A DNA stretch of 64,000 nt. Origin: an uncultured Bacilli bacterium (lineage in GTDB: Bacteria > Bacillota_I > Bacilli_A > RF39 > UBA660). The stretch's first letter is position 1. Every line of letters starts with the position of its first letter. Where the stretch lies: assembly GCA_934182615.1 (NCBI GenBank), contig CAKPRO010000005.1, positions 1-64,000 of the forward strand, in the 5' to 3' direction. Below are positions 51,089 to 59,743 of the stretch, piece after piece. The notes below the pieces were generated by a model. The model did no database searches, had not been told where the DNA came from, and worked only from the letters and a program-made list of their open reading frames with translations. The position numbers and the translations under genes are program-made.

Positions 51089-51860
51089 TACGATAGATAT
51101 CTTTCATTAACTCTTTGATATCAAAGGTCATTTCTAAGTTTATATTTTTCTTTTTATTGGCAGTATTTATGAAATCTACTATTTGCGGTATGGAAATACC
51201 TGCATTTTTTACTTTATCCATATTAGTCATAAGTTCTTTATTTGTTCCTTTACTAGTTATTTTACCTTTCTTTAAGATAACATAATTATCTGAAATCTTT
51301 AAAGCAAATTCTATATTACTAGTAAATATTATTATTGTTTTATGATAGTTATTTTTTAGTCTTTTTAATAATTTTATTAGATATTCTTCTTTTTTATTAT
51401 CTAAGTAAATAGTGGGTTCATCTATAATAATTAGTTTAGGATTTAGTGATAGAACTACTCCTAGTGAAAGAAGAGATTTCTCACCACTAGATAAATTAAA
51501 GGGATTCTTATCTAAATAACTATTATCAAAACCAATCATCTTTAGGGTATCTTCAATTCTCTTTTCGATATTATCTACTTTATAATTATATTTATTTAAA
51601 CCAAAAGATAATTCTTCTTTGACATTACTAAAGATAAATGATTCTTCAGGATTTTGAAAAACATATCCTAATTCTCTTCCGATATAACTATTAGTAATTG
51701 TACCAGTATAATCAGTTATTAAACCAGATAATAAATAACTTAGAAGAGTTTTTCCACTACCAGATGATGATATAATAGTAGTTATTTTTCCTTCGGTAAA
51801 TTCATAACTTATGTTTTTTAGTTTGTCTTGGTATGATACTTTATCTAATTTTATGGCCAT
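51078..51860 (-). CDS. ecfA2: ECF transporter ATPase EcfA2
   Basis: A 260-residue ABC ATPase: Walker A SSSGSGKTLLSYLL, Q-loop YVFQNPEESF, signature NLSSGEKSLLSLG and Walker B LIIIDEPTIYLD. Overlaps both neighbours by ten bases, so the three genes are co-translated. Confidence 0.94.
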   Translation of the reverse strand: MAIKLDKVSYQDKLKNISYEFTEGKITTIISSSGSGKTLLSYLLSGLITDYTGTITNSYIGRELGYVFQNPEESFIFSNVKEELSFGLNKYNYKVDNIEKRIEDTLKMIGFDNSYLDKNPFNLSSGEKSLLSLGVVLSLNPKLIIIDEPTIYLDNKKEEYLIKLLKRLKNNYHKTIIIFTSNIEFALKISDNYVILKKGKITSKGTNKELMTNMDKVKNAGISIPQIVDFINTANKKKNINLEMTFDIKELMKDIYRNVN

Positions 51861-52663
51861 AATTTATCCATTACCTCCCCACTATCAAAATATACTTTAT
51901 CTAATAAATCATATAACATTAAATTATGAGATAATTTGACAATGAATGGTAAGTTAAAACCTAATTTTTCTAATTTTTCATCTTGATATATTTTTTCTTT
52001 AGTATCATACATAACTATCTTACCTTTATCTAATACTAAGATATTATCTGATAATAAGGTATCTTCTAAATCATGAGTTATTAGTATAATAGTAAGTTTA
52101 TATTCTTTTTGATACTCTTTTAATACTTTAAAGATTAATTTCTTATCACCGGCATTTAATTTATATATTGATTCATCTAAAAGTAATATCTTTGGTTTAT
52201 GTATAAGAGCAGAAGCTAACATTACTTTTTCTTTTTCAGAGTTTGTTAATTTATCAGGAGATAATTCTAATATGTCTTCTAATTTAAATTTCTTAGCTAT
52301 CATATTTATACTTGAAGTCATTTCTTTTTTACTATATTCTAGATTTTCTAAAGTAAAGGCTAAGTCATCTTTTACTGTTTCTCCTATAAAATGATTATCA
52401 GCATTATCAAAACAAACTGAGAATTCTCTTCTTATCTTTTTCATATAGAAGTCATTTAATAAATAACCATCTATTGCTATATATCCTTCAGCTTTATATA
52501 AACCTATTAGTATCTTAGCTAGAGTGCTTTTACCTGAACCATTCTTCCCTATAATAGTGGTAAAACTTCCCTCTTTTATTTCTAAATTAAAATTTCTAAA
52601 TAAATAATCTTCTTTTTTATATTTAAATGACATATTCACTATCTTTATAATACTCTTCTCCAT
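51851..52663 (-). CDS. ecfA1: ECF transporter ATPase EcfA1
   Basis: About 270 residues from ATG 52663 (AGAGGGAAGTT upstream; the ORF to 52765 is an artefact of upstream frame). Walker A IGKNGSGKSTLAKIL, Q-loop region VCFDNADNHFIGETVKDDLA, a weakened signature LTNSEKEKVMLAS in place of LSGGQ, and Walker B KILLLDESIY (D-E, then Ser rather than Pro). The unusual signature suggests an asymmetric ATPase pair. Confidence 0.92.
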   Translation of the reverse strand: MEKSIIKIVNMSFKYKKEDYLFRNFNLEIKEGSFTTIIGKNGSGKSTLAKILIGLYKAEGYIAIDGYLLNDFYMKKIRREFSVCFDNADNHFIGETVKDDLAFTLENLEYSKKEMTSSINMIAKKFKLEDILELSPDKLTNSEKEKVMLASALIHKPKILLLDESIYKLNAGDKKLIFKVLKEYQKEYKLTIILITHDLEDTLLSDNILVLDKGKIVMYDTKEKIYQDEKLEKLGFNLPFIVKLSHNLMLYDLLDKVYFDSGEVMDKLWP

Positions 52664-52804
52664 AACTTCCCTCTTGTATTTATTATTATATATTAAATAC
52701 ATATAAAATTCAAGGTTAGAAAAGGAAAAAATCTCTTTATTTGAAGATATTTTTTTTTGTATCACTTGTGTATATTAGTATGAATACAAAAATAAAATTA
52801 GTAA

Positions 52805-52825
52805 AGAAAAAGAGGATTAATCCTC
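52805..52825 (-). terminator. Terminator of the kinase-like gene
   Basis: GAGGATTAATCCTC followed by TTTTTC on the minus strand; the stem contains the stop at 52817. It separates this gene from the ECF operon. Confidence 0.8.
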
Positions 52826-54589
52826 ATTTAAATATTTAACTAGAATATCATCTAATTTAGTTTTAGATATAGGTAATGTTAGGTACTCAATATTTTCTTT
52901 TTGATAATCATTTAGAGTAACTAATACTATCTCTAGTTTATAACCTGCGACTAAAGATAATTTATTGATAGTTCTTTTGAAATCATTAATATTCTTAACA
53001 TTATAATTATCTATTCCATATATATTATCTGATAAGAATACTAAGTCAAATGTTTTATTACTACTAAGTAATTCATTTAGTTCATTTACACTACCTGCGG
53101 TTGTTATATTTACATTATAATTCATTAGTAGTTCTGATAGATTTCTTATATCATTATGACTATTAAGAGCTACTAAAACATTCTTATCACTGGCATCAAA
53201 GTATTCTATTTCTTCGTTATCATTAATTTCTTTTACTTCTTCTTGTCTTTGATATAAAGAAAATTCAAATATAACTCTACTTCCATCTTTACTTATAAAA
53301 TTATGTCCTCTTTGTAAATCTATTAATTTTTCATATATTTCATATTCTATAGATTTGTTTGATAATGTATATTTATTATCTTTTTCATACATATCTAGAT
53401 TATTATATTTTGAATCTACGACTAGAGAGAATTTTAAATGACATTTATTTCTAACTAATAAATTAGATATTTTAATACTTAGAGTATAGTTTTCAAAATT
53501 CTTACTAATAAAATCTACTAAATAAGAAAATGTCTGTACTATATTGGTATCACTACCATAAAGTACTTTAGGTAAAGTAGATATTTCATAATTTACTTCT
53601 ATATTATTCTTTTCTAATATTCCTTTAATATTATCTATTAGATTACTTGTTTGATATTTTCTTTCTTTAATACTATAATCACTACTTTCTATTCTAGTTA
53701 TATCCATTACTTTATTTACTTTATCTACTAATGAAAGAGTTGTTTTTTGTAATTCTTTTATTTCTTCTAGAGATAGTGATATATTATTTTTATTTATTTT
53801 TTTATTACTAAAGTTTGCTATTTCTGTAAGGGGTTCTTTTATACTTATAATTAAATTATTTATGGTATTTGAAGCTAATTCATTTCTTTTATTTAATAAT
53901 TCTTTAGTATATTTTAATTCTTTTGATAATTTTATATCAGGATTTTCTATTGTAAAATACATAATATAGATTATTATTGATAATGAGAAATTTATTAGTA
54001 GTAAATCTGGAAATATTTTTTGTATTAATATCATTATACCTAGTATTACTAATAAGAAATATACTGGATAATATTTTTTATTCTTTAGTTCTCTATGATT
54101 AGATATTATTGATATAATCATAATGACAAAGCATAGGACTGCAAGCAGGTAGATTACTTCTACTCCACTACCTGTTGGTAATAATAAATCTCCTACTTTA
54201 TTTATACTTATTGGTAATATTATTGTTATTATTGATAATATTGTAAAGATTATTGATGATATTACTAAGATTATTCTATATTTATCATTATCTTTATCTT
54301 TTAGTTTTAATGTTACTATTACTGTATATAAAGTAAATGAATATAACCAAGTTACAAAACCTAAAAATAATAACTTTAATGTATATAAATATAAACTAGA
54401 ATCTACTGCTATATTATTTTTAACTAAGATAAATGAATATATTTCTATTAATCCTGTTATTATAGTAGTTATAATTATACTATGATATATTTTATTTTCT
54501 GATATACTAAAGTTTGTTTTGAAACTATATATTATAAATAATAATATAGAGAATATTACTCCTGCTATTGTAAAACATATACTATACAT
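52817..54589 (-). CDS. Degenerate hybrid histidine kinase (membrane)
   Basis: A 590-residue protein: seven or so membrane helices (residues 1-215), a coiled region like a HisKA domain (about 222-300), a degraded HATPase (about 310-455) and a C-terminal receiver-like domain (about 468-590). At the H-box position, IISIKEPL stands where SHEIRTPL is normal, so the phospho-accepting His is Ile248. The ATPase keeps an N-box-like region (DTNIVQTFSYLVDFISKN) but lacks clear DxGxG and GxG motifs. The receiver reads FDLVFLSDNI, with Ser in place of the phospho-Asp. It is probably a non-catalytic sensor or scaffold. Confidence 0.75.
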   Translation of the reverse strand: MYSICFTIAGVIFSILLFIIYSFKTNFSISENKIYHSIIITTIITGLIEIYSFILVKNNIAVDSSLYLYTLKLLFLGFVTWLYSFTLYTVIVTLKLKDKDNDKYRIILVISSIIFTILSIITIILPISINKVGDLLLPTGSGVEVIYLLAVLCFVIMIISIISNHRELKNKKYYPVYFLLVILGIMILIQKIFPDLLLINFSLSIIIYIMYFTIENPDIKLSKELKYTKELLNKRNELASNTINNLIISIKEPLTEIANFSNKKINKNNISLSLEEIKELQKTTLSLVDKVNKVMDITRIESSDYSIKERKYQTSNLIDNIKGILEKNNIEVNYEISTLPKVLYGSDTNIVQTFSYLVDFISKNFENYTLSIKISNLLVRNKCHLKFSLVVDSKYNNLDMYEKDNKYTLSNKSIEYEIYEKLIDLQRGHNFISKDGSRVIFEFSLYQRQEEVKEINDNEEIEYFDASDKNVLVALNSHNDIRNLSELLMNYNVNITTAGSVNELNELLSSNKTFDLVFLSDNIYGIDNYNVKNINDFKRTINKLSLVAGYKLEIVLVTLNDYQKENIEYLTLPISKTKLDDILVKYLNED

Positions 54590-54648
54590 ATCTTCCTCCT
54601 ATTATTTACTTAATTTTATCATATATTTATTAAAATTACTATACCTTT

Positions 54649-54731
54649 CATGAAAATCCAAGGTATTTTCATGTTCTTCCTAGCCTATAGTCTAGGAAGA
54701 AATAACAATAAGATATTATATTTGGGGTGTA
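54649..54731 (+). repeat. Tandem mismatch-hairpin element, copy 7
   Basis: Hairpin 1 (54649-54673) CATGAAAATCC aag GTATTTTCATG, hairpin 2 (54676-54699) CTTCCTAGCC tata GTCTAGGAAG, then ATTATATTTGGGGTG shared with copy 9. Plus-strand orientation. Confidence 0.8.
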
Positions 54732-54828
54732 GACTTTCTAACTAAGAATATTCTAAATAAAAAGAAGATAACTAGTATCTTAACTATATATTTGGAAATA
54801 TTTTTAATAAAAGAGGTATTCACTCTAG

Positions 54829-54909
54829 AATATTATAGATATGGTTGATATTTATTTTAAAACTTAGAATAAGGTTTAAAATAACCCTCTAAGATTATAG
54901 CTTAGAGGG
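54829..54909 (-). repeat. Tandem mismatch-hairpin element, copy 8
   Basis: Minus-strand orientation, immediately 3' of the acyl-CoA synthetase-like gene. Hairpin 1 (54909-54885) is identical to hairpin 1 of copy 5; hairpin 2 (54882-54854) has AAACC...GTTTT; then ATATCAACCATATCTATAA. The 54732-54828 stretch between copies 7 and 8 holds AT-rich sequence and no gene. Confidence 0.8.
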
Positions 54910-54920
54910 TATATAAATAA

Positions 54921-56870
54921 TTATTTTAATATTTTAGTTTTACCTTTTCTTGGTACTATTATATTACCATTTATTTCATAAATATTATTATCAAAAATAT
55001 CTTCTTTCTCTAGTTTTACAAAGTCTACTTTTTTATTTACTTCAGTAAGAGGTATTTCTTTAGTAATAACATAATATTTAGGAATATAATGTTCTTTTAA
55101 TTTAGTATATATTAATTTATTTAATTCATTAATAGTAGTTTCTTTTTCATCTTCATTATTAAAGATAATATGACATACTGGTATTTCTCTTTCAATAGAA
55201 TCTTCTTTTTTTACTACACAACAATCAAAAACATTATGATGAGTTTTAATTATTTCTTCAATAGCAGTTAACCATACTTTATCACCACTTCTAGTAATCA
55301 TTCTCTTAGCTCTACCACAGTGATATATTCTACCTTCTTTATCCATATAACCATAATCACTAGTATGAAGCCATACTTTACCATCTTTATGTTTCATTAA
55401 TACTTTATCTGTTTCTTCTTTATCTTCAAAGTAACCTTTCATAACAGTAGGGCCACTTATACATATTTCTCCTATTTTACCTTCTCCAAATGGTATTTCG
55501 TTATTATTTTCATCAAACATACTAACATTAACATTAATAAATGGTATTCCTATACTGCCTAAAGCATAAGCTATTTCTTTAGAATAAGTAGCGGCCGCTG
55601 TTGACTCACTCTCTCCATATCCTTGTTTTAATGTTGCACTGCCACCATGATTTCTTATATATTCGTTAGCGGACTCTTCTTCTGCTACGGTAAGTTTATC
55701 TCCTCCAGATATTGGACTTGTCATAAATGATGTATCTTTTATAATATTACTATCGACCATTTCTTTAAATAGGATTGGTCCTGATAAGAAAATATTTGGT
55801 TTATATTTATCTAGTAATAATGGATATTCCTGAGGTGTAAAGAATGGTATTAATTCTACTGATACTCCGCAACATAATAAACTATATGTAGCGTTGTAGT
55901 AGTAGGCTACTGATGGTGGTAAGATACTCATTGAAGTTTTACCTACATCGAAACCTAAATCTCCTAATTTAAAACCATAAGCACTACTATTTAGATTAAT
56001 ATTTGATAGAGGTACGCCTTTAGCATTACCAGTAGTTCCTCCAGTATATACTATTACTGATGTATCACTACCTATACCCATAGGTTTATTAAGTAGTTTA
56101 CCTCCACTCGTAATTCTCTTCCACTCTTTAAATGACATAAATCTTTGATCTATCTTATATGAATTAGATTCTCTTTCTTGCTTCTTCATATTAGTTAGAA
56201 TATTTTCTAATTCTTTAGAAATTAACTTTATATTATTACTTTGAGCTTTATTCTTAGCATTTTCTACTAACATATTTAGTTTTTGAACACCAGATAATTC
56301 TTCAAATAAAGACATACAAATAATACTATCTAAAGTATCTACTCCTTCGATACCCTTACTTACCTTTTCAGTTATTAGTGGTACATCTGTTATAAAGAAA
56401 TACTTTGATTTTGTCTTTATTAGAATATCTTTAATTCTATCTTCAGCTTCATCAAATTTTATTAGATTAGCAGTAGCTCCTAGTTTGGATAAAGCAAACC
56501 ACATAAAGATTATATCTGGATTATTAAGCATCATAAATGATACTATATCTCCTCTTTTTATATTCATTTTATTAAATCTCTTGATATATTCTTCTACTTT
56601 ACTTATTAGATCTTCTCTTGTATATACTTTACCACAATATGATAGAAGTGGTATATCACCATAACTCTTAGTTACTTTTAAGAAATAATCATAAGCATTC
56701 ATATCAGTATCTAAGTAAGCTTTCTTTTCATCTGAATAACTATTAATATCGATATTATAATATTTAAGCCATGGTTTTACATTAGATGCTAATGTTCCTT
56801 CGACTCCTCTTTCTTTATCAAGAACAAAATTTTCACCATTAAATCTTTCTTCATTTATATTTATTTTCAT
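54921..56870 (-). CDS. AMP-dependent synthetase/ligase (acyl-CoA synthetase-like)
   Basis: A 649-residue class I adenylate-forming enzyme. Motifs: VIVYTGGTTGNAKGVPLSN (ATP phosphate loop), KQGYGESESTAAATYS, GEICISGPTVMKGYF, WLHTSDYGYMDKEGRIYHCG and RAKRMITRSGDKVWLTAIEE. It activates a carboxylate as acyl-AMP and probably makes a CoA or carrier thioester; length and helical insertion (residues about 180-240) fit fatty-acyl ligases, but the substrate is unknown. Divergent overlapping promoters separate it from rnhC. Confidence 0.88.
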   Translation of the reverse strand: MKININEERFNGENFVLDKERGVEGTLASNVKPWLKYYNIDINSYSDEKKAYLDTDMNAYDYFLKVTKSYGDIPLLSYCGKVYTREDLISKVEEYIKRFNKMNIKRGDIVSFMMLNNPDIIFMWFALSKLGATANLIKFDEAEDRIKDILIKTKSKYFFITDVPLITEKVSKGIEGVDTLDSIICMSLFEELSGVQKLNMLVENAKNKAQSNNIKLISKELENILTNMKKQERESNSYKIDQRFMSFKEWKRITSGGKLLNKPMGIGSDTSVIVYTGGTTGNAKGVPLSNINLNSSAYGFKLGDLGFDVGKTSMSILPPSVAYYYNATYSLLCCGVSVELIPFFTPQEYPLLLDKYKPNIFLSGPILFKEMVDSNIIKDTSFMTSPISGGDKLTVAEEESANEYIRNHGGSATLKQGYGESESTAAATYSKEIAYALGSIGIPFINVNVSMFDENNNEIPFGEGKIGEICISGPTVMKGYFEDKEETDKVLMKHKDGKVWLHTSDYGYMDKEGRIYHCGRAKRMITRSGDKVWLTAIEEIIKTHHNVFDCCVVKKEDSIEREIPVCHIIFNNEDEKETTINELNKLIYTKLKEHYIPKYYVITKEIPLTEVNKKVDFVKLEKEDIFDNNIYEINGNIIVPRKGKTKILK

Positions 56871-56896
56871 TTAAATCCCCTCCAAAAAACAATATT

Positions 56897-56924
56897 ATTA
56901 TAACACAAATTGTTAAATAGTCAA
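56897..56924 (-). promoter_or_regulatory. Promoter of the acyl-CoA synthetase-like gene
   Basis: TTGACT (56924-56919), 16-base spacer, TGT-TATAAT (56902-56897): near-consensus with extended -10. Ribosome site GGAGGGG follows. Confidence 0.85.
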
Positions 56925-56932
56925 ATTATTCA

Positions 56933-56962
56933 TTGATATAAGTATTTATTTTATGGTACAAT
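56933..56962 (+). promoter_or_regulatory. Promoter of rnhC
   Basis: TTGATA (56933-56938), 18-base spacer, TGG-TACAAT (56957-56962, extended -10). Confidence 0.75.
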
Positions 56963-56983
56963 ATATTAAAGAGGTGACATAAA

Positions 56984-57928
56984 TTGGGTAAGACTATTAC
57001 TAAAGTTATAAGAGTAGATAATGATACTAAGAAATTAATGAATGAATTTTATAAAGATATGAAAAGAGATAAAACTCCTCCATATGCTGTATTTCAAGCT
57101 GATACCGGTGATACAATAGTTACTTTATATGAGTCTGGTAAGGCTATGTTCCAAGGGGTATCGGCGGATATTGAAGCTGGTATGTGGGAAAGTATTAGAA
57201 AAGATAAAGATAATATTGATTATTTTATGGATACTAAAGATACTAAAGTTAAAAAAGATATTGAAGTAGAGATTCCTAGTGATATTGCTTCAGTTGGTTC
57301 TGATGAAGTTGGTACTGGTGACTACTACGGTCCTATTGTAGTTACTGCTTCATTTGTTAGTAAAGATAATATTCCTTTCTTAACTGAACTTGGTGTTAGG
57401 GATTCTAAGAAATTATCTGATGAACAAATTCTAAAAATAGTACCTAAGATTATTAAAAAAATACCATATAAAACAATTATGTTATCTAATAAAGAATATA
57501 ATGATAATTATGGTAAAGATATGAATATGAATAAGATTAAGGCTGTACTACATAATAAGGTATTAACTGAAATGGTTAAAGATAATGATTATGATTATAT
57601 TGTTGTCGATCAGTTTGAACCAGAAAAAAGTTATTATAATCATTTATCTGATGTACCTAATCCTTTAAAGGGTATTACTTTTATTACTAAGGCTGAAGAT
57701 AAATGCCTTTCAGTAGCAGTATCTTCTCTTATAAGTAGATATATTTTTATTAAAGAGATGGATAAACTAGGAGATAAATATGGTATCTTTTTGCCTAAAG
57801 GGGCTAACTATTATGTTGAAGATGTTGGTATTAAATTAGTTAATAAATATGGTGAAAAGATATTACATGATATTGCTAAATTAAACTTTAGTAATACTGA
57901 TAGGATATTAAAAGAAGTAAGAAAATAA
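56984..57928 (+). CDS. rnhC: Ribonuclease HIII
   Basis: A 314-residue plus-strand enzyme that cuts the RNA strand of RNA-DNA hybrids. An N-terminal TBP-like domain (residues 1-85) precedes the catalytic domain: SVGSDEVGTGDYYGPIVVTA (metal D-E), GVRDSKKLSD, DYIVVDQFEP and KAEDKCLSVAVSSLISRY. The start is TTG with GAGGTG 7 bases upstream. Confidence 0.95.
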   Translation: MGKTITKVIRVDNDTKKLMNEFYKDMKRDKTPPYAVFQADTGDTIVTLYESGKAMFQGVSADIEAGMWESIRKDKDNIDYFMDTKDTKVKKDIEVEIPSDIASVGSDEVGTGDYYGPIVVTASFVSKDNIPFLTELGVRDSKKLSDEQILKIVPKIIKKIPYKTIMLSNKEYNDNYGKDMNMNKIKAVLHNKVLTEMVKDNDYDYIVVDQFEPEKSYYNHLSDVPNPLKGITFITKAEDKCLSVAVSSLISRYIFIKEMDKLGDKYGIFLPKGANYYVEDVGIKLVNKYGEKILHDIAKLNFSNTDRILKEVRK

Positions 57929-57949
57929 TTTCTTGCTTTTTTTATATTC

Positions 57950-58036
57950 TAGTAAAGCCTATATTAGTCTTTACTAGTCATTTGAAGCCCTAGTTGTCTT
58001 CGAATGAATATCAGCTATATCTATTATATTTGGGGT
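57950..58036 (+). repeat. Tandem mismatch-hairpin element, copy 9
   Basis: 3' of rnhC. Hairpin 1 (57950-57976) TAGTAAAGCC/GTCTTTACTA, hairpin 2 (57979-58006) CATTTGAAGCC/GTCTTCGAATG, then ATATCAGCTATATCTATTA and TTTGGGGTG. All conserved positions present. Confidence 0.85.
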
Positions 58037-58048
58037 GAACACTTTTTT

Positions 58049-58080
58049 TAACTTGAGGTCGAAATTTTCGACTTCAAAGT
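58049..58080 (-). pseudogene. ORF6N gene relic with palindrome
   Basis: Minus strand reads TLKSKISTSS then stop, like SLKSKISTLKGG in the intact ORF6N gene nearby. The palindrome TTGAAGTCGAAA/TTTCGACCTCAA here parallels AAGTCGAA/TTCGACTT in the coding sequence at 58765-58783. Confidence 0.5.
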
Positions 58081-58126
58081 TATTAGTTATTAATAATCTT
58101 TTTTAACGAAACTCTTAACGTTAATT

Positions 58127-58987
58127 TTATTCTATTTTAGTAAGTCTACTAATTAACTCTTTTAATATAGTAGAATCCTCTATTCTATTTATACTAGTAC
58201 ATTTTTTACCTATATCTTTTAAACTACTTCCTAAGTTATATAATTCTTTATTATCTAATATAATAAATCTATCATAAAATATATCGGTAGTCATTATTTC
58301 TATATTAGAATATTCTTGCATATATTTCTTTTTAGATATCTCATCTATATTTTTAGTATATATTTTTATATTTACCTTAATATCTTTAGTAATATCAAAT
58401 AATTCTTTGCCAGCGTAATTATCTATAATTATTATTTCTTTCTTTGATTTGTTTAATATATCTATAAGTAAAGAATAAGCATCATATATTTGTCCATTAT
58501 AGAAAATATGATTAATTTTCTCTTTAGTACTTAGTTTATTAAATGATTCTTGTAATAATCTTATTTCATTATCATGTTCTAATACTAAACTATTTATATA
58601 TTTTTGTTCTATTAGTGAGGTATTTATTATATTTTTCATTATTACGAATGCGTCCATTATTGCAATTGTTATTTCTGATGCAACCCTACTTTTTAAAATT
58701 GTAGCAAGCATATATACACCTTGTTCCGTAAAGACAGTGTGCCCTTTCCTAGAACCACCTTTTAAAGTCGAAATCTTCGACTTCAAACTAGAATACTCTT
58801 TTTCAGTAATTCTAAAGCAATATCTTTCAGGAAATTTCTCTATATTATTTTTAACCGCTTCATTTATTCTTTTGGTTTCAACACCATATAATTTTGCTAA
58901 ATCAGAATCTAACATTACTTGTTTACCTCTTATTTCATAAATTAAATTCTCTATCTTTATACTGTCTTTTACTATTATTTCATTTAT
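58127..58987 (-). CDS. ORF6N domain protein with PLD-like C-terminus, start codon unusual
   Basis: The ORF6N DNA-binding domain is at the N-terminus (IYEIRGKQVMLDSDLAKLYG, RYCFRITEKEYSSLKSKIST, GHTVFTEQGVYMLATILKSR). The C-terminal half ends in a PLD-like segment (DIFYDRFIILDNKELYNLGS, SLKDIGKKCTSI). The first ATG (58915) would cut off the start of the domain. The frame is open back to a TAA at 58990-58988, and an ideal AAAGGA site lies 7 bases before ATA 58987, which begins (M)NEIIVKDSIKIENLIYE, as expected for the family. No ATG, GTG or TTG lies between. So either ATA is used, or the start codon was lost and a shortened protein is made. Confidence 0.75.
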   Translation of the reverse strand: MNEIIVKDSIKIENLIYEIRGKQVMLDSDLAKLYGVETKRINEAVKNNIEKFPERYCFRITEKEYSSLKSKISTLKGGSRKGHTVFTEQGVYMLATILKSRVASEITIAIMDAFVIMKNIINTSLIEQKYINSLVLEHDNEIRLLQESFNKLSTKEKINHIFYNGQIYDAYSLLIDILNKSKKEIIIIDNYAGKELFDITKDIKVNIKIYTKNIDEISKKKYMQEYSNIEIMTTDIFYDRFIILDNKELYNLGSSLKDIGKKCTSINRIEDSTILKELISRLTKIE

Positions 58988-59078
58988 TTAATCATCCTTT
59001 CTTTTAATAAAATAATAACTCTTTTATCATTGTCTTATTGTCTGTAATAACATGATAATAGAGCCTGTGTCAATATAA

Positions 59079-59105
59079 AAAAGCAAGATATATTAATCTT
59101 ACTTA
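59079..59105 (-). terminator. Terminator of the 81-aa gene
   Basis: Minus strand GTAAGAT, loop, ATCTTGC followed by TTTTTT, shortly after the stop at 59108. Confidence 0.6.
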
Positions 59106-59107
59106 TC

Positions 59108-59353
59108 TTACTTTAATTTTTTATGTTTTTCAGGATAATTACCAAATTTTATTTTTGATGTTGATTCTGCAAAATGATTATTTGCTTTTAATTGCACTGT
59201 TGCAATAGCGGGCATTATTTGTTCAGGTTTGCATTTTGCTATTATTCCGGCTTCTTCAGATGTTATTTCATAACCATTAAAATATTTTAATAGGGCCAAG
59301 CCTAAATAATACATTTTTTTAGCATATAATTCTCTTTTTTCTTCTATTGTCAT
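59108..59353 (-). CDS. Small protein of unknown function (81 aa)
   Basis: An 81-residue soluble, mainly helical protein beginning MTIEEKRELYAKKMYYLGLA with a YFNGYEITSEEAGIIAKCKP middle and basic end. It has an AGGAGAT-type site upstream and a terminator downstream, so it is probably a real single gene. Not recognised; the size and alternating helices could suit a DNA-binding regulator, but no motif proves it. Confidence 0.6.
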   Translation of the reverse strand: MTIEEKRELYAKKMYYLGLALLKYFNGYEITSEEAGIIAKCKPEQIMPAIATVQLKANNHFAESTSKIKFGNYPEKHKKLK

Positions 59354-59415
59354 TATATCTCCTCCAAATACTATATACTATAAATTATAGCAGATTACAA
59401 ACAAATGTCAAGAAA

Positions 59416-59739
59416 TTAATCTTCTACAAAACTACCTATTACTTTAAATACCCCTTCTATTCCTTTCTTTAGAATACTATTTACTTTAATAGATACTTTA
59501 TTAGTACCTTTAGTTAAAGTACTAGTATAATCTTTCTCGGTACTTACTAAATAATCTTCTCTTCTTACATCTTTACCCTCTTTAATATCTTTTTCAAACT
59601 GTTTCATTGCTTCATTAGTCATAATCATCTTATTTTGTAAGTTATATTCATAATAACCAGTCTTTTCTATTACATAACTAATTACAAAGGCTAAAAATAA
59701 ACTAAAAAATATAATTTTAAATATCTTTTTCTTATTCAT
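59416..59739 (-). CDS. Small membrane-anchored protein of unknown function
   Basis: A 107-residue protein with an N-terminal membrane helix (IFKIIFFSLFLAFVISYVIE) and a charged outer part with STEKDYTSTLTKGTNKVSIK. It follows spoIIP by four bases and is probably co-transcribed with it. Family not recognised. Confidence 0.7.
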   Translation of the reverse strand: MNKKKIFKIIFFSLFLAFVISYVIEKTGYYEYNLQNKMIMTNEAMKQFEKDIKEGKDVRREDYLVSTEKDYTSTLTKGTNKVSIKVNSILKKGIEGVFKVIGSFVED

Positions 59740-59743
59740 GATA

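Noticed and set aside
847..58036. Mismatch-hairpin elements as intrinsic terminators
   Set aside because: None of the nine copies is followed by a T-tract on either strand, while clear terminators in the window (for example 14412-14436, 38642-38667) have one.
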